Below the pieces are notes generated by a model. The model made no database searches, was not told the DNA's origin, and saw nothing but the letters and a program-made list of their open reading frames with translations. Shown here one piece after another: positions 18,766-27,940 of a stretch of DNA of 64,000 nt. Position numbers and translations under genes: made by a program. The stretch is from positions 24,419 to 88,418 of the forward strand of contig MPOS01000018.1 in the NCBI GenBank assembly GCA_001896555.1. The letters run 5' to 3'. Position 1 is the stretch's first letter; every line of letters begins with the position of its first letter. This DNA is from Candidatus Phosphitivorax anaerolimi. GTDB taxonomy: Bacteria; Desulfobacterota; Desulfomonilia; UBA1062.

Positions 18766-19973
18766 TCTGGGAGACCATCATACTGGCCCTGCGCGCCATC
18801 CGGCGCAATGTTCTGCGCTCGTTCCTCACAATTTTGGGCATCGTGATCGGCGTGGCCGCGGTCATTACCATGGTCACCCTGGGAGACGGGGCCACCGAAC
18901 AGGTGAGGGCCGACATATCGAGCCTGGGCAGCAACATGCTCCAGGTCAGGCCCGGTCAGGGGTTCAGGGGGCCCGGCGGTGTGAGGGTCTTTGCCGAGAG
19001 ATTCAAGCTCTCCGACGCACAGGCCATCGAACGAGAGATCGCAGGCCTAAAGGCCGTGGCGCCCCTGTCGGATCAGTCCGGCCAGGCCATCTCCGGAAAC
19101 CGGAACTGGTCCACCACGGTAACGGGGAGCACGAATGACTATCTCACTGTCCGCAACTGGCCGCTTGAGAGCGGACGTGTCTTCACCGAGTCGGAGCTGA
19201 ACTCAGGCAGGGCGGTATGCATCCTGGGCGCCACCATCGCCAGAGAGCTCTTCGGGGATCAGGACCCGCTGGGAGCCTTTATCCGGCTGGACAGGCTCTC
19301 CTGCCAGGTGGTGGGCGTCCTTGCATCAAAGGGCCAGTCGAGCTTCGGGCAGGATCAGGATGATCTGGTGATGGTGCCCATCAGGACGATGCAGAGGCGC
19401 ATCGCGGGCAATACCGATGTCAAGGCGATCCTGGTCTCCGCCATGGACGGCGTCTCGACAGAGGCTCTAAGGGAAGATATCGAGCGCCTGATGCGCGAGC
19501 GGCGCCGGGTTTCCGAGGGGCAGGACGATGACTTCCACGTTCGCGACATGCAAGAGATCGTGAGCACGCTCACGAGCACCACCCGGGTGCTCACGGCCCT
19601 GCTGGGTGCGGTGGCTGCGGTGAGCCTGCTGGTGGGCGGCATCGGGATCATGAATATCATGCTGGTCTCGGTCACGGAGCGCACCCGCGAGATCGGCACA
19701 CGCCTGGCGATCGGGGCCCGGGAGGGCGAAGTGCTCATGCAGTTTCTCATAGAAGCAGTCGTGCTCTCGTCTCTGGGCGGGCTCTTCGGCATCGCCCTCG
19801 GCCTCGGCGCAGCGGCCCTGGGAGCCCGCCTGCTCGGAGTGCCCTTTGTGTTCAACCCGGGCATCGTGATCCTGGCCTTCGTGTTCTCTGCATCCGTGGG
19901 GATGATCTTCGGGTTTTTCCCGGCACGCCGGGCCGCGCGCATGGACCCCATCGAGGCCCTGCGGCACGAGTGA
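18762..19973 (+). CDS. MacB-type ABC transporter permease
   Basis: A 403-residue FtsX-like protein: an N-terminal membrane helix (about 20-42), a large periplasmic domain (about 45-270) and three C-terminal helices (about 280-305, 325-355, 365-390). ILGIVIGVAAVITMVTLGDGA and NIMLVSVTERTREIGTRLAIGA are family hallmarks; the latter is the coupling segment to the ATPase. It ends the four-gene efflux operon. This is the half-size counterpart of the membrane part of MacB. Confidence 0.95.
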   Translation: MIWETIILALRAIRRNVLRSFLTILGIVIGVAAVITMVTLGDGATEQVRADISSLGSNMLQVRPGQGFRGPGGVRVFAERFKLSDAQAIEREIAGLKAVAPLSDQSGQAISGNRNWSTTVTGSTNDYLTVRNWPLESGRVFTESELNSGRAVCILGATIARELFGDQDPLGAFIRLDRLSCQVVGVLASKGQSSFGQDQDDLVMVPIRTMQRRIAGNTDVKAILVSAMDGVSTEALREDIERLMRERRRVSEGQDDDFHVRDMQEIVSTLTSTTRVLTALLGAVAAVSLLVGGIGIMNIMLVSVTERTREIGTRLAIGAREGEVLMQFLIEAVVLSSLGGLFGIALGLGAAALGARLLGVPFVFNPGIVILAFVFSASVGMIFGFFPARRAARMDPIEALRHE

Positions 19974-20195
19974 AAAGCCCGGGGTCCGAGAAATCATCCA
20001 GTCCCCTGTCTGCTCCAGATCCGGCTCTTTGCGGCTTTCCTGCGAAATGGCCAGAAATGAAGGTCCCACGTTGTCTGGTGATATTGGCTTTGCGTTTCCA
20101 GGGCTTATCATGAATTCCATCCGGCCTTGAAAAAACCGCATGTCTAAAAAGCCGAGGGAAGGGACGGCTCTTTTCGCGGAAGAGGAGGACCGCGC

Positions 20196-21032
20196 ATGAA
20201 CGATATCTGGAACATACTGTGGCTGCTGCTCATTGCGGCCATCCTCATCCCGGTCGTCCAGCAGAAGCTGATTCGGATGAGACGGATGCGGCTCATCAGG
20301 GCCATTGAGAAGAAGAGAAATTCCCGCCTGATCACCCTGATCCACCGGCAGGAGATCATGAAGTTCTTCGGAATCCCCCTCCTGAGGTACATCGATATCA
20401 ACGACGCCGAGGAGATCCTGCGGGCGATCAGGTTCACGCCCGAGGACATGCCTATCGACATGATCGTCCACACCCCGGGCGGGCTCGTGCTCTCCTCCGA
20501 GCAGATCGCCATGGCCCTGAAGCGGCACCGGGCAAAGGTGACCATCTTTGTCCCTCACTACGCCATGTCCGGAGGCACCCTGCTGTGCCTTGCGGCAGAC
20601 GAGGTGGCCATGGACGGCAACGCTGTGCTGGGGCCGGTGGACCCCCAGGTGGGAAAGTACCCGGCCGTCTCCATCATGGCCGCTGTAGAGAAAAAGGAAC
20701 CCAAGGACATCGATGACGAGACCTACATCATGGCCGACATCTCGCACAAGGCGCTTGAGCAGATGCGGGAGTTCGTGGAGATCATCCTCTCGGACCAGAG
20801 GAGCCCCGCAGATGTGGAGAGGATCGTGAAGGCCCTCACCGAGGGCAGGAGGACGCACGATCACCCGATCTTCCTCGAGGACGCGAAAAGACTGGGGATC
20901 AACGTGACCGGCCGCGTCCCGGACGACATCTACCGGCTCATGGAGCTGTTTCCCCAGGCCGAGCAGCAGCGTCCCTCGGTACAGTACATTCCCGTTCCCT
21001 ACAAGGATGACGGGCGCGAACCAAAAGAATAG
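20196..21032 (+). CDS. Membrane-anchored Clp-fold serine protease (SDH/SppA-like)
   Basis: A 278-residue protein of the serine dehydrogenase proteinase family (PF01972). One N-terminal membrane segment (about 5-20) is followed by basic residues. The oxyanion region is VHTPGG (about 91-96) and the nucleophile Ser lies in YAMSGGTLLCLAADEVAMD (Ser about 126); VDPQVG follows. These are ClpP/SppA-fold features and suggest degradation of membrane-associated peptides. AAGAGGAGG precedes the start. The gene is monocistronic as far as can be seen, with a weak hairpin after it. Confidence 0.9.
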   Translation: MNDIWNILWLLLIAAILIPVVQQKLIRMRRMRLIRAIEKKRNSRLITLIHRQEIMKFFGIPLLRYIDINDAEEILRAIRFTPEDMPIDMIVHTPGGLVLSSEQIAMALKRHRAKVTIFVPHYAMSGGTLLCLAADEVAMDGNAVLGPVDPQVGKYPAVSIMAAVEKKEPKDIDDETYIMADISHKALEQMREFVEIILSDQRSPADVERIVKALTEGRRTHDHPIFLEDAKRLGINVTGRVPDDIYRLMELFPQAEQQRPSVQYIPVPYKDDGREPKE

Positions 21033-21048
21033 CGCCGGCTGGTCTTTT

Positions 21049-21070
21049 CGCCTCCCACAGGAGGGGGCGG
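21049..21070 (+). terminator. Weak hairpin after the SDH-type protease
   Basis: CCTCC (21051-21055) pairs with GGAGG (21060-21064) with possible flanking CG pairs, followed by TTGATTTT. The stem is short, so this is only a possible terminator. Confidence 0.3.
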
Positions 21071-21233
21071 TTGATTTTCCCTCTGCCTGCGTTACTTAAC
21101 TCACTATATCCCGCAAGAATCGCATCTCTGCCTGCATGCGAAAAAAGCACGATTGCCCAAAATGGCATCTTCACGCGGCAATTCTAAAGCCCGTGAAGGC
21201 CTGAGGATTCGGAAGAGATCCAAGGAGGAACAG

Positions 21234-21521
21234 ATGCAGACGTATATCATTCTGAGCAGACTGTCCCCTGATGCGCTCAAAGATCCTGCCATCTACCGGG
21301 AGATGGCGGCCAAGGTGTCGAAGAAGATCAAGGAAGAATGTCCCGAGGTCCACTGGAAGCAGAGTTTTGCCGTGATGGGGCGCTTCGATGTGGTGGATAT
21401 CGTGGAGTCGGACAATCCCAAGCAGGTCGAAAAGGCGGCCATGATCATCAGGGCCTTCGGCAACTCCACCACCGAGACCCTCTTTGCCACCCCATGGCGC
21501 GAGTTCCTGGACATGCTGTAA
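21234..21521 (+). CDS. GYD domain protein
   Basis: A 95-residue protein preceded by a strong AAGGAGGAA ribosome site, which decides the start over longer frames. The ferredoxin-like alpha/beta pattern fits the GYD family (PF08734): TYIILSRLSPD at the N-terminus, AVMGRFDVVDIVE in the middle in place of the namesake Gly-Tyr-Asp (here GRFDVV), and RAFGNSTTETLFATPWREF at the end. The family has no established reaction; it is a small dimeric-barrel type protein. It stands alone. Confidence 0.85.
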   Translation: MQTYIILSRLSPDALKDPAIYREMAAKVSKKIKEECPEVHWKQSFAVMGRFDVVDIVESDNPKQVEKAAMIIRAFGNSTTETLFATPWREFLDML

Positions 21522-21838
21522 CCGGCCCGGGTATCAGCGGTAAGGTCTTTTAGAGAAAACCTCTCCGGTCATGCCCTCTTGTACCAGTCGGTCAGTATAG
21601 CCGCAGGGTTGTGCATTTGCCGGCCGGTCACTACCGGGCTGCACCTGCGGTCTGCACTCTTGGGTTCGTACTCCCGCTTACGCCATTCCTTAAAAGACTA
21701 AGGTGTAAGATGCAGTGCCCTGTTTTTTTCAGAAGAAACGAGCCTTAGTTGAGCGGCCGGGTTTTCGCTCTCCTGCGCCCGTTCTTGAGTTGAAAGTGCG
21801 GGCTGCTTAGTATGTAGCTTACTGGAGGAGGTTTACCC
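21522..21838. other. Intergenic region with a long imperfect stem-loop
   Basis: No gene is seen. CCGCAGG (21601-21607) pairs with CCTGCGG (21644-21650), TGCA (21612-21615) with TGCA (21640-21643), and GCCGG (21619-21623) with CCGGGC (21634-21639, one bulge). The stacked stems make a structured element of about 50 bases. No T tract follows it. The downstream lipoprotein gene has GGAGGAGG at about 21824-21831. Confidence 0.4.
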
Positions 21839-23080
21839 ATGATACACCCATTCATACATCCATTTCACACTCGATCTCTCAAATCACTCGTCCTTCTCAC
21901 GCTCGCGCTACTCCTCTCGTCGTGCAACAGCGACAGCGACGATCACAGTCCCCAGGCCCAGAGCAGCACCGGCTCTGGAGAAGTTCTCTCATCCATTACC
22001 ATCAGCCCGGGAACCACAAGCATGGACATACAGATGACCAGGCAGTTTACCGCGGTGGGCATCTTCAGCGACGGTTCTTCCACGATTCTGACCGAATCCG
22101 TGACCTGGTCGACATCGGACGAGAGTATCGTCAGCATCAGCGAAACCGGGGTGGCCATCGCCCATGCTCAAGGTGAGGCCACCATTACGGCCACCAGGGA
22201 TGGGGTCTCGGGCACTTGCCTTGTGAGTGTTTCTCTATCGGGAACCTCAGACACCTCGGACCCTGCGCCCCCGGAGAAGCCCGATCTTCTCCCCCCTGCC
22301 TCGGCCGTCATCATCGACCATACCGCCACAGACATCTATGCCGTGCCGGATGAATGGATCGAGCAGGCTCGAGAAAGCCTGTGTATCGCATACGGCCACA
22401 CCTCACATGGAAGCCAGATCATCGAGGGCATGAAAGGGCTGGTTGATTTCAGTGGAAGCAGCTACGCCTTCAACGCAAGCGGTGCCGGAGGAGCACTGGA
22501 GCTGCGCGACACGCCGTTTGCCGGCGCGAACGATCTCGGCAATCCTGACCGCACTGCATGGGCCGAGGCCACCCGGGCCTATCTGGACGAGCACCCCGAA
22601 GTCAATGTGGTCATGTGGTCATGGTGCGGCCAGGTCTCTGACGCCACAAAAGCGGACATCGACACCTACCTGCACCTCATGAGCACCCTGGAACAAGAAT
22701 ATCCCGACGTGCGGTTCGTCTATATGACCGGTCATCTCGATGGCACCGGCCTGGAGGGGAACCTGCACCAGAGGAACGAGCAGATTCGGAGATACTGCAG
22801 ACAAAACGGCAAGATACTTTACGATTTCGCAGACATAGAATCCTACGATCCTGACGGCGTCTTCTACGGCGACCGGTATGCGAACGATGCCTGCGACTAC
22901 GACTCCGACGGCGACGGGGACCGTGATGCAAACTGGGCCGAACAGTGGCAGAATGCCCACGTCCAGGGCCAGGACTGGTACGACTGCTATGCAGCGCACT
23001 CACAGCCGCTCAACGCAAACCTCAAGGCCTACGCGGCCTGGTGGCTCTGGGCAAGGATCGCAGGCTGGGACGGGCGGTAG
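21839..23080 (+). CDS. Lipoprotein with BIG2-like domain and SGNH-hydrolase-like domain
   Basis: A 413-residue lipoprotein with lipobox LLSSC (C29). Residues about 48-130 form a bacterial Ig-like (BIG2) domain: ITISPGTTSMDIQMTRQF, VTWSTSDESIVSIS, GEATITAT. After a Pro-rich linker, residues about 155-410 resemble SGNH/GDSL-type hydrolases: CIAYGHTSHGSQI could hold the nucleophile Ser, VMWSWCGQ the glycine/asn-like block, and FVYMTGHLDG a third block. A DYDSDGDGDRD stretch (about 348-358) may bind calcium. It is probably a surface carbohydrate or ester hydrolase; the catalytic assignment is tentative. Confidence 0.75.
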   Translation: MIHPFIHPFHTRSLKSLVLLTLALLLSSCNSDSDDHSPQAQSSTGSGEVLSSITISPGTTSMDIQMTRQFTAVGIFSDGSSTILTESVTWSTSDESIVSISETGVAIAHAQGEATITATRDGVSGTCLVSVSLSGTSDTSDPAPPEKPDLLPPASAVIIDHTATDIYAVPDEWIEQARESLCIAYGHTSHGSQIIEGMKGLVDFSGSSYAFNASGAGGALELRDTPFAGANDLGNPDRTAWAEATRAYLDEHPEVNVVMWSWCGQVSDATKADIDTYLHLMSTLEQEYPDVRFVYMTGHLDGTGLEGNLHQRNEQIRRYCRQNGKILYDFADIESYDPDGVFYGDRYANDACDYDSDGDGDRDANWAEQWQNAHVQGQDWYDCYAAHSQPLNANLKAYAAWWLWARIAGWDGR

Positions 23081-23109
23081 CGGAACATCTGCTGGGATAT
23101 CTCGGCGGC

Positions 23110-24144
23110 ATGATCGACCGGTACAGACGGCGGCGGGGCAGGGTGCTCGACGCAATGGGGCTCGGTCCGCGGGAGACCCCGTCGGAGACCGTGCTGAGGG
23201 GACCGACGTACACGCTGAGGTTATACGGCGGCCAAGGAGGCAAAGGCCCGGCGGTGCTCATTGTGCCGGCACCCATCAAACGGGCATACATCTGGGACCT
23301 CGACCATGAGATCAGTGCTGTGAGGCGGTTCCTGGGCCAGGGCATCCGGGTCTGGCTCATCCGCTGGGAGATGCCGGGGATTCAGGACCAGGGGCTCGGG
23401 CTGGCCCATTACGCCGGTCGATATATTCTCGACTGTCTGGAAGCCATGGAATCCGGGCCGAAAAACAAAAGGCCCATTCTGGCAGGGCATTCTCTCGGGG
23501 GCACCTTTGCCGCGATCTTTGCCGCCCTGCATCCGGATATGGTCGGGGGGCTCGTTCTGCTCGGCGCCCCGATCAGGTTCGGACCCGGTGTGGGGGCCAT
23601 CGACTCCCTGGTCGCCCGTGCACCAGGCGCTTGCGTGTTCACCTCCATATCGGGAAATGTCCCGGGCTGGTTTCTCGGCGCCATGAGCACCCTGGCCTCT
23701 CCGGCGAGCTTCCAGGCCGAGCGGTGGGCCGACTGGCAGTCGAGTCTGACTGATCCCCGGCTGCTGAGGACGCACATGAAGGTGCGGCGCTGGACCTTGG
23801 ACGAACTTCCCATGCCCGGGCTGCTCTTTGAAGAAGTTGTGGAAAGGCTCTACCGCAGGGACTGTTTCATGGGCTCCAGGCTCGATATCGACGGCAAATG
23901 CGCAACGCCTCGGAGTATCAGGGCGCCGATCCTCACGGTGGCGGACAGGCGCTCGGTGCTGGTTCCGCCGGAGGCCTCCCTGCCGCTGAACGACATCGCC
24001 GGAAACCAAGCCAACCGCGTGCTCTGGTACGAGGAAGAACCGGGAGTTGCATTGCAGCACGTGGGGATGCTGGTGGGCAGGAGGGCCCACCAATCCCTGT
24101 GGCCTGCAATCCTCAGATGGATCGGCGAATGCGGCAAGGCCTGA
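23110..24144 (+). CDS. PhaC-like alpha/beta hydrolase with Ser nucleophile
   Basis: A protein of 344 residues from the ATG at 23110. VLIVPAPIKRAYIWDL resembles the oxyanion region of class III polyhydroxyalkanoate synthase. The nucleophile elbow is GHSLGGTFAA, with Ser where PHA synthases have Cys (GxCxGG). PILTVADRRSVLVPP and the late ALQHVGM fit the Asp and His positions. It is therefore probably a PhaC-related esterase, depolymerase or acyltransferase rather than a synthase. Neither candidate start has a strong ribosome site; a GTG at 23041 would add 23 residues that look helical and real, overlapping the lipoprotein gene. Confidence 0.75.
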   Translation: MIDRYRRRRGRVLDAMGLGPRETPSETVLRGPTYTLRLYGGQGGKGPAVLIVPAPIKRAYIWDLDHEISAVRRFLGQGIRVWLIRWEMPGIQDQGLGLAHYAGRYILDCLEAMESGPKNKRPILAGHSLGGTFAAIFAALHPDMVGGLVLLGAPIRFGPGVGAIDSLVARAPGACVFTSISGNVPGWFLGAMSTLASPASFQAERWADWQSSLTDPRLLRTHMKVRRWTLDELPMPGLLFEEVVERLYRRDCFMGSRLDIDGKCATPRSIRAPILTVADRRSVLVPPEASLPLNDIAGNQANRVLWYEEEPGVALQHVGMLVGRRAHQSLWPAILRWIGECGKA

Positions 24145-24314
24145 CCCGGCCGCGCTTCCCATCATCAGAGATAGGGCGGGTCCTAAACCGGTGCTTTCCT
24201 GCTCCTCTTTGACATGGTTCATGATATCGCCGGATGAGATTGTCCTTCCCTTGAGGGCGGTTCCTGGGGTAATAAGCTCAATCTTGAGAAAAATCATGAG
24301 AGGTGCTGGTTGTC

Positions 24315-24779
24315 GTGAACGTACAACCTGCAACTATCGATGATTTCGAGAGCTGGATCGCTCTGGCAGGAGAAGTGGAGCACCTGTTCGGGGCCATGGT
24401 CCACGAGCCCTCGTTTCACGACGCCCTGAAGGAGGCGCTCCGCGAGGGGCGGGCATTCTGTGTGAGGCAGGACGATGCCGGGGCCGGCGCGCCCCTGCTT
24501 GGCGGCATCACGGTCATGTTTTCTCACAACGAGATCGAATGGTTCGCTGTTTCCGGGAAGTGCCGCGGCAAAGGGGTGGGAAAGGCCCTGCTGGCCCATG
24601 CCCTGTCCCAGCTCGATGCCCGCAGGGACATCACGGTCAGGACCTTTGACCGCTCCTCCGAAGAGGGGAAGCCCGCTCGCCGGCTCTACCAGGCCTTCGG
24701 CTTCCGCGATCATAGATCGTGCGATCCCACGTCCACGGGATTTCCCACCGTGATCATGATCCGGAAAAAAGAGGCATAG
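24315..24779 (+). CDS. GNAT-family N-acetyltransferase
   Basis: A 154-residue acetyltransferase. IEWFAVSGKCRGKGVGKALLAHAL contains the strand 4 and the acetyl-CoA pyrophosphate loop (RGKGVG) of GNAT enzymes; ARRLYQAFGFRDH is the C-terminal motif B. The substrate is unknown. GTG at 24315 is chosen because GAGAGG lies upstream; another in-frame GTG at 24303 is possible. It is a single gene. Confidence 0.85.
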   Translation: MNVQPATIDDFESWIALAGEVEHLFGAMVHEPSFHDALKEALREGRAFCVRQDDAGAGAPLLGGITVMFSHNEIEWFAVSGKCRGKGVGKALLAHALSQLDARRDITVRTFDRSSEEGKPARRLYQAFGFRDHRSCDPTSTGFPTVIMIRKKEA

Positions 24780-25223
24780 TTTCAGGCGCGCCTGCCGAGA
24801 AAATCATCTATGCCTTGTTTTTTGTTGGTTATTCGTTTAAATGTAAGGTTATTGATCAACTGGCGGATTCTCTTTGCAGACGGTTCCTCTTCGACCTGGC
24901 TTTTTTAGGATTTCCTCTTCATGTCCTCCTGAACAAGAGCTCTCTCGCCGCCTTAGTTCACAGAAGAGATGGATCGCGTGTGAAGGGAACAGGAGAGATG
25001 ATCTCCCGATATCCCGTGAGCAGGGCTCGGGAGAGGGTGTTTCTGGGTAGAGCAGGCGGTGTACCTTTACAAGGGTAGCCTCGGAAACTGCGGACCAGCC
25101 GGTGCGGCCGTCATGCATGCTAAAGAGCGGCTCTGTGGTCTGCCGGGGAAGAAAGAGGCCGCGGCGCCTGCCTGGCACGGCGCCAAGGCCCACTGAGAAA
25201 TATGCTCTTTTCAAGGGGGTTTT
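24780..25223. other. Intergenic region before the aminotransferase pair
   Basis: No gene is seen. A perfect 12-base palindrome CAGGCGCGCCTG lies at 24783-24794 just after the GNAT stop. Several short GC-rich inverted repeats occur near 25130-25180 (GGCGCC repeated around a 9-base spacer). I tested it by eye for cobalamin and SAM riboswitch boxes and found no ordered match. AAGGGGG precedes the aminotransferase ATG. Confidence 0.4.
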
Positions 25224-26642
25224 ATGGGATACGATAGATGGAACAGGATGGATGTCCAGGAGCGCGACTATGTCCAGCACCTTTTCGGCAAGCACATCTC
25301 CAGGGGGCAGGTGAGGTACCTCAGGTGCGCGCATCTGGATATTTACGAGCGCGACCGGCAGGGCTGCACGGTTATGGATGCGGTGTCGGGAAAGAAATTT
25401 TTCGACTGCTTCAGCTCTGCGGGATGCTTCAATGTGGGCAGGGGGAATCCGAAGATCAGGGAGGTTCTCCAGAAGGCCCTGGACGAGTGGGACATGGGCT
25501 CACACCATCTGCTCTCAGAGCCCAAGATCAGGTTTGCCGAAAAACTCGCGTCGCTCTGTCCGGGCGATCTCGACAAGGTGGTTCTCTGCGCCTCGGGTGC
25601 GGATGCCTGTGCAGGGGCGATCAAGCTGGCCAGGGGCGCTACCGGCAGAAACGGTGTGATCACCATGAACAAGGCCTATCACGGGCACGAAGGCTTCAGC
25701 CTCTCCGCCAACGGCAAGGACTACTACAAGGAGCTCTTCGAGCCTCTGATGCCCGGATTCCACATCGTTCCCTTCAATGATCTGGAGGCGGTCAGGAGGA
25801 TTGCATCCAAGGACATTGCCGCCATTATCCTGGAACCGGTGCAGGGTGAGGGCGGCATTCACGTGGCCACCCAGGAATTCATGAGCGGCTTAAGGGAGCT
25901 CTGCGACAAGCTGGGGATCATGCTTATCTTCGATGAAGTCCAGACCGGATTCGGCCGAACGGGCAAGATGTGGGCCATGGAGCACTACGGTCTGGTCCCG
26001 GATATCATGTTCACGGCCAAGTCCATCAGCGGCGGTCTCTACCCCAACGGCGCGGTGGTCTACCGGGACATCAAGGTTCTCACCGACTATGTGGAGAAAA
26101 ATCCCTTCTTCCATACCTCTCACTCAGGCGGTTCCGACTTGGGCTGCATCGTCTCGGAGGCCGTGCTGGACTACCTGGTGGAAAACCGGGTGTGGGAGCA
26201 TGCCGCCGATATCGGCAGGCGGTTCAAGGATGGGCTCATGGAAATCTGGCGGGAAAACAGCCATGTTATTCGCGAGGTCCGGGCCCTGGGCCTTATGATC
26301 GGCGTCGAATACAAATACGAATTCCTGGGCGCGCTCATGGCCGAATGCCTTGCGAAGCAGGGGGTCTGGGCGGTCTACTCGGGAAACGCCCCTGAGGTCA
26401 TGCGGTTCCAGATACCCATCACCGCCAGAGTGGAAGAGGTGGATGAGCTGCTGGCACGCATCAGGGCCGCGGTGAACTCCATGAAGATATACCTGGTCTT
26501 TCTCCTCCCCCTGGCACGGATTCCGATGTTCAGGATGATTCTCGACAATCTCAAGGTGCAGATCACCACGTTCAACCTTATCCGTGATCTGGAAGAGTTC
26601 GTGTCAAGGTATGTTCTCAAGGCGCTGGAATTCAGGGGGTGA
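25224..26642 (+). CDS. Class III aminotransferase with hydrophobic C-terminal extension
   Basis: A 472-residue PLP enzyme of the ornithine/putrescine aminotransferase type. Key elements are CASGADACAGA (122-132), YHGHEGFS (152-159), LEPVQGEGG (203-211), FDEVQTGFGRTG (236-247) with the cofactor Asp D237, and the Schiff-base K266 in FTAKSISGGLYPNGA. The usual enzyme ends near residue 420; here about 50 more residues follow, including MKIYLVFLLPLARIPMFRMIL, which could be a membrane-associated helix. The next gene, starting five bases after the stop, is a degenerate paralogue, so the two may form a heterodimer. The substrate is unknown; the sequence suggests an omega-amino or alpha-amino acid-type donor. 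Confidence 0.9.
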   Translation: MGYDRWNRMDVQERDYVQHLFGKHISRGQVRYLRCAHLDIYERDRQGCTVMDAVSGKKFFDCFSSAGCFNVGRGNPKIREVLQKALDEWDMGSHHLLSEPKIRFAEKLASLCPGDLDKVVLCASGADACAGAIKLARGATGRNGVITMNKAYHGHEGFSLSANGKDYYKELFEPLMPGFHIVPFNDLEAVRRIASKDIAAIILEPVQGEGGIHVATQEFMSGLRELCDKLGIMLIFDEVQTGFGRTGKMWAMEHYGLVPDIMFTAKSISGGLYPNGAVVYRDIKVLTDYVEKNPFFHTSHSGGSDLGCIVSEAVLDYLVENRVWEHAADIGRRFKDGLMEIWRENSHVIREVRALGLMIGVEYKYEFLGALMAECLAKQGVWAVYSGNAPEVMRFQIPITARVEEVDELLARIRAAVNSMKIYLVFLLPLARIPMFRMILDNLKVQITTFNLIRDLEEFVSRYVLKALEFRG

Positions 26643-26646
26643 GAGG

Positions 26647-27888
26647 ATGAAAAAGAATATTTCCACAAAACAGACTGACAGGGACATACTTTTCGCCGCT
26701 GCCGAAAAAGTGTTTTCAAAGAGCCTCGTGGACGAGATCCGGGGAAGGGGGCACGGGTTCCTGGAAGCCGGAGGTGAGGGGGCATATGCCTTCGACACGG
26801 ACGGAAACCGTTATCTCGACTGTTCATCATCGGCCGGGACGTTTAACCTGGGCAGAAAGAACCGGGTAATAACCGCCCGGCTCAAGAAGGCCCTTTTTGA
26901 GACCGACCAGGGCAACTTCGTCATGCCGTCCGAAGAAAAGGCCATGCTGGCACGGAGGATCGCCGAATTCGTTCCCGGGAATTTGAGCTGCGTGCTCTTC
27001 GGGGTGACCCGGGGCGAGTCCATGGAAGCGGCCTGCAAGCTCGCACGGGGGTTCACGAACAGGCCTGGTCTCATAACCGTCAGCGGCGGCTGCTACGGAG
27101 AGTCGGGATTTGCCTTAAGCCTTTCGGAGAGGCAGGGCAAGGAGCAGTTCGGCGGACTGATCCCCGAGGTAACGGTCGTGCCGTTCGGGGATGCGCAGGC
27201 CGCAGAATCGGCCATCGGAAATCGGACCGCTGCCTTTGTCATGGAGCCGATCCAGGCGGAGAACGGCTGCCGCGTTGCGGATAGGGAGTATTACGCCCGG
27301 GTGCGCTCCCTGTGCGACCGCCACGGCGCAAAGCTCATCTTTGATGAGACCCAAAGCGGTTTCGGCAGGACAGGGACCAGGTTCTTCTTCGAGCAGACCG
27401 GCGTGGAGCCGGATATCCTTATCGTGGGCGAGGCATTGACCAGCGGGGTCTTCCCCATGACCGCCATGATCTTCACCCCCGAGCTGAAACAGTTCTTCGA
27501 CGAGCACCCTCTCATTCATCTCTGCACCTTCGGCGGTCACGACCTGGGCTGCAGGGTCGCCATGGCTGCGCTGGACGAGTACGACCGGGAGAGCCCCTGG
27601 ATCAATGCCCGGGAAACGGGCGAGGGACTGCTCAAAAGGCTGGGCAGGCTTGCGGGGAAGAAGAGGGCTCTGAAGTCGATTGCTGGCCGGGGGCTGCTGG
27701 TATCACTGAAGTTTGCCTCAGGGGAGGTTGCACGCGCGTTCTGCGCCCGTGCGGCAGGGCACGGGCTCATGGTTGAAACCGGAAGGGTGGATGGCTCGTG
27801 CGTTCTGCTGAGGCCGAGCCTGCTCATCGGCAAGGAAGAGGAATCGTTCATTGCAGATGCGGTGAAAAAGACACTGGGCGATCTCTAA
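26647..27888 (+). CDS. Class III aminotransferase homologue lacking the PLP lysine
   Basis: A 413-residue paralogue of the upstream enzyme. The fold is recognisable (CSSSAGTFNLGRKNRVI, FDETQSGFGRTG, FGGHDLGC) and D233 for the pyridine nitrogen is present. The Schiff-base Lys is replaced by Glu: ILIVGEALTSGVFP, E262, codon 27430-27432. The phosphate loop CASGADAC of its neighbour is VTRGES here, and the PLP-stacking His of YHG is lost (GCYGESG). It should not transaminate by itself. It begins four bases after the upstream stop behind GGGGGTGAGAGG. It may be a regulatory or substrate-shaping partner, or may have a new activity. Confidence 0.88.
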   Translation: MKKNISTKQTDRDILFAAAEKVFSKSLVDEIRGRGHGFLEAGGEGAYAFDTDGNRYLDCSSSAGTFNLGRKNRVITARLKKALFETDQGNFVMPSEEKAMLARRIAEFVPGNLSCVLFGVTRGESMEAACKLARGFTNRPGLITVSGGCYGESGFALSLSERQGKEQFGGLIPEVTVVPFGDAQAAESAIGNRTAAFVMEPIQAENGCRVADREYYARVRSLCDRHGAKLIFDETQSGFGRTGTRFFFEQTGVEPDILIVGEALTSGVFPMTAMIFTPELKQFFDEHPLIHLCTFGGHDLGCRVAMAALDEYDRESPWINARETGEGLLKRLGRLAGKKRALKSIAGRGLLVSLKFASGEVARAFCARAAGHGLMVETGRVDGSCVLLRPSLLIGKEEESFIADAVKKTLGDL

Positions 27889-27940
27889 TCACGCCGGTTG
27901 GCTGCTTCAAAGGGCGGCTCTGCATCCCAAGGGGCCTTTC

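Noticed and set aside
24780..25223. Cobalamin or SAM riboswitch upstream of the aminotransferases
   Set aside because: Isolated short boxes such as CCACTG do not occur in the right order or with the expected stems.
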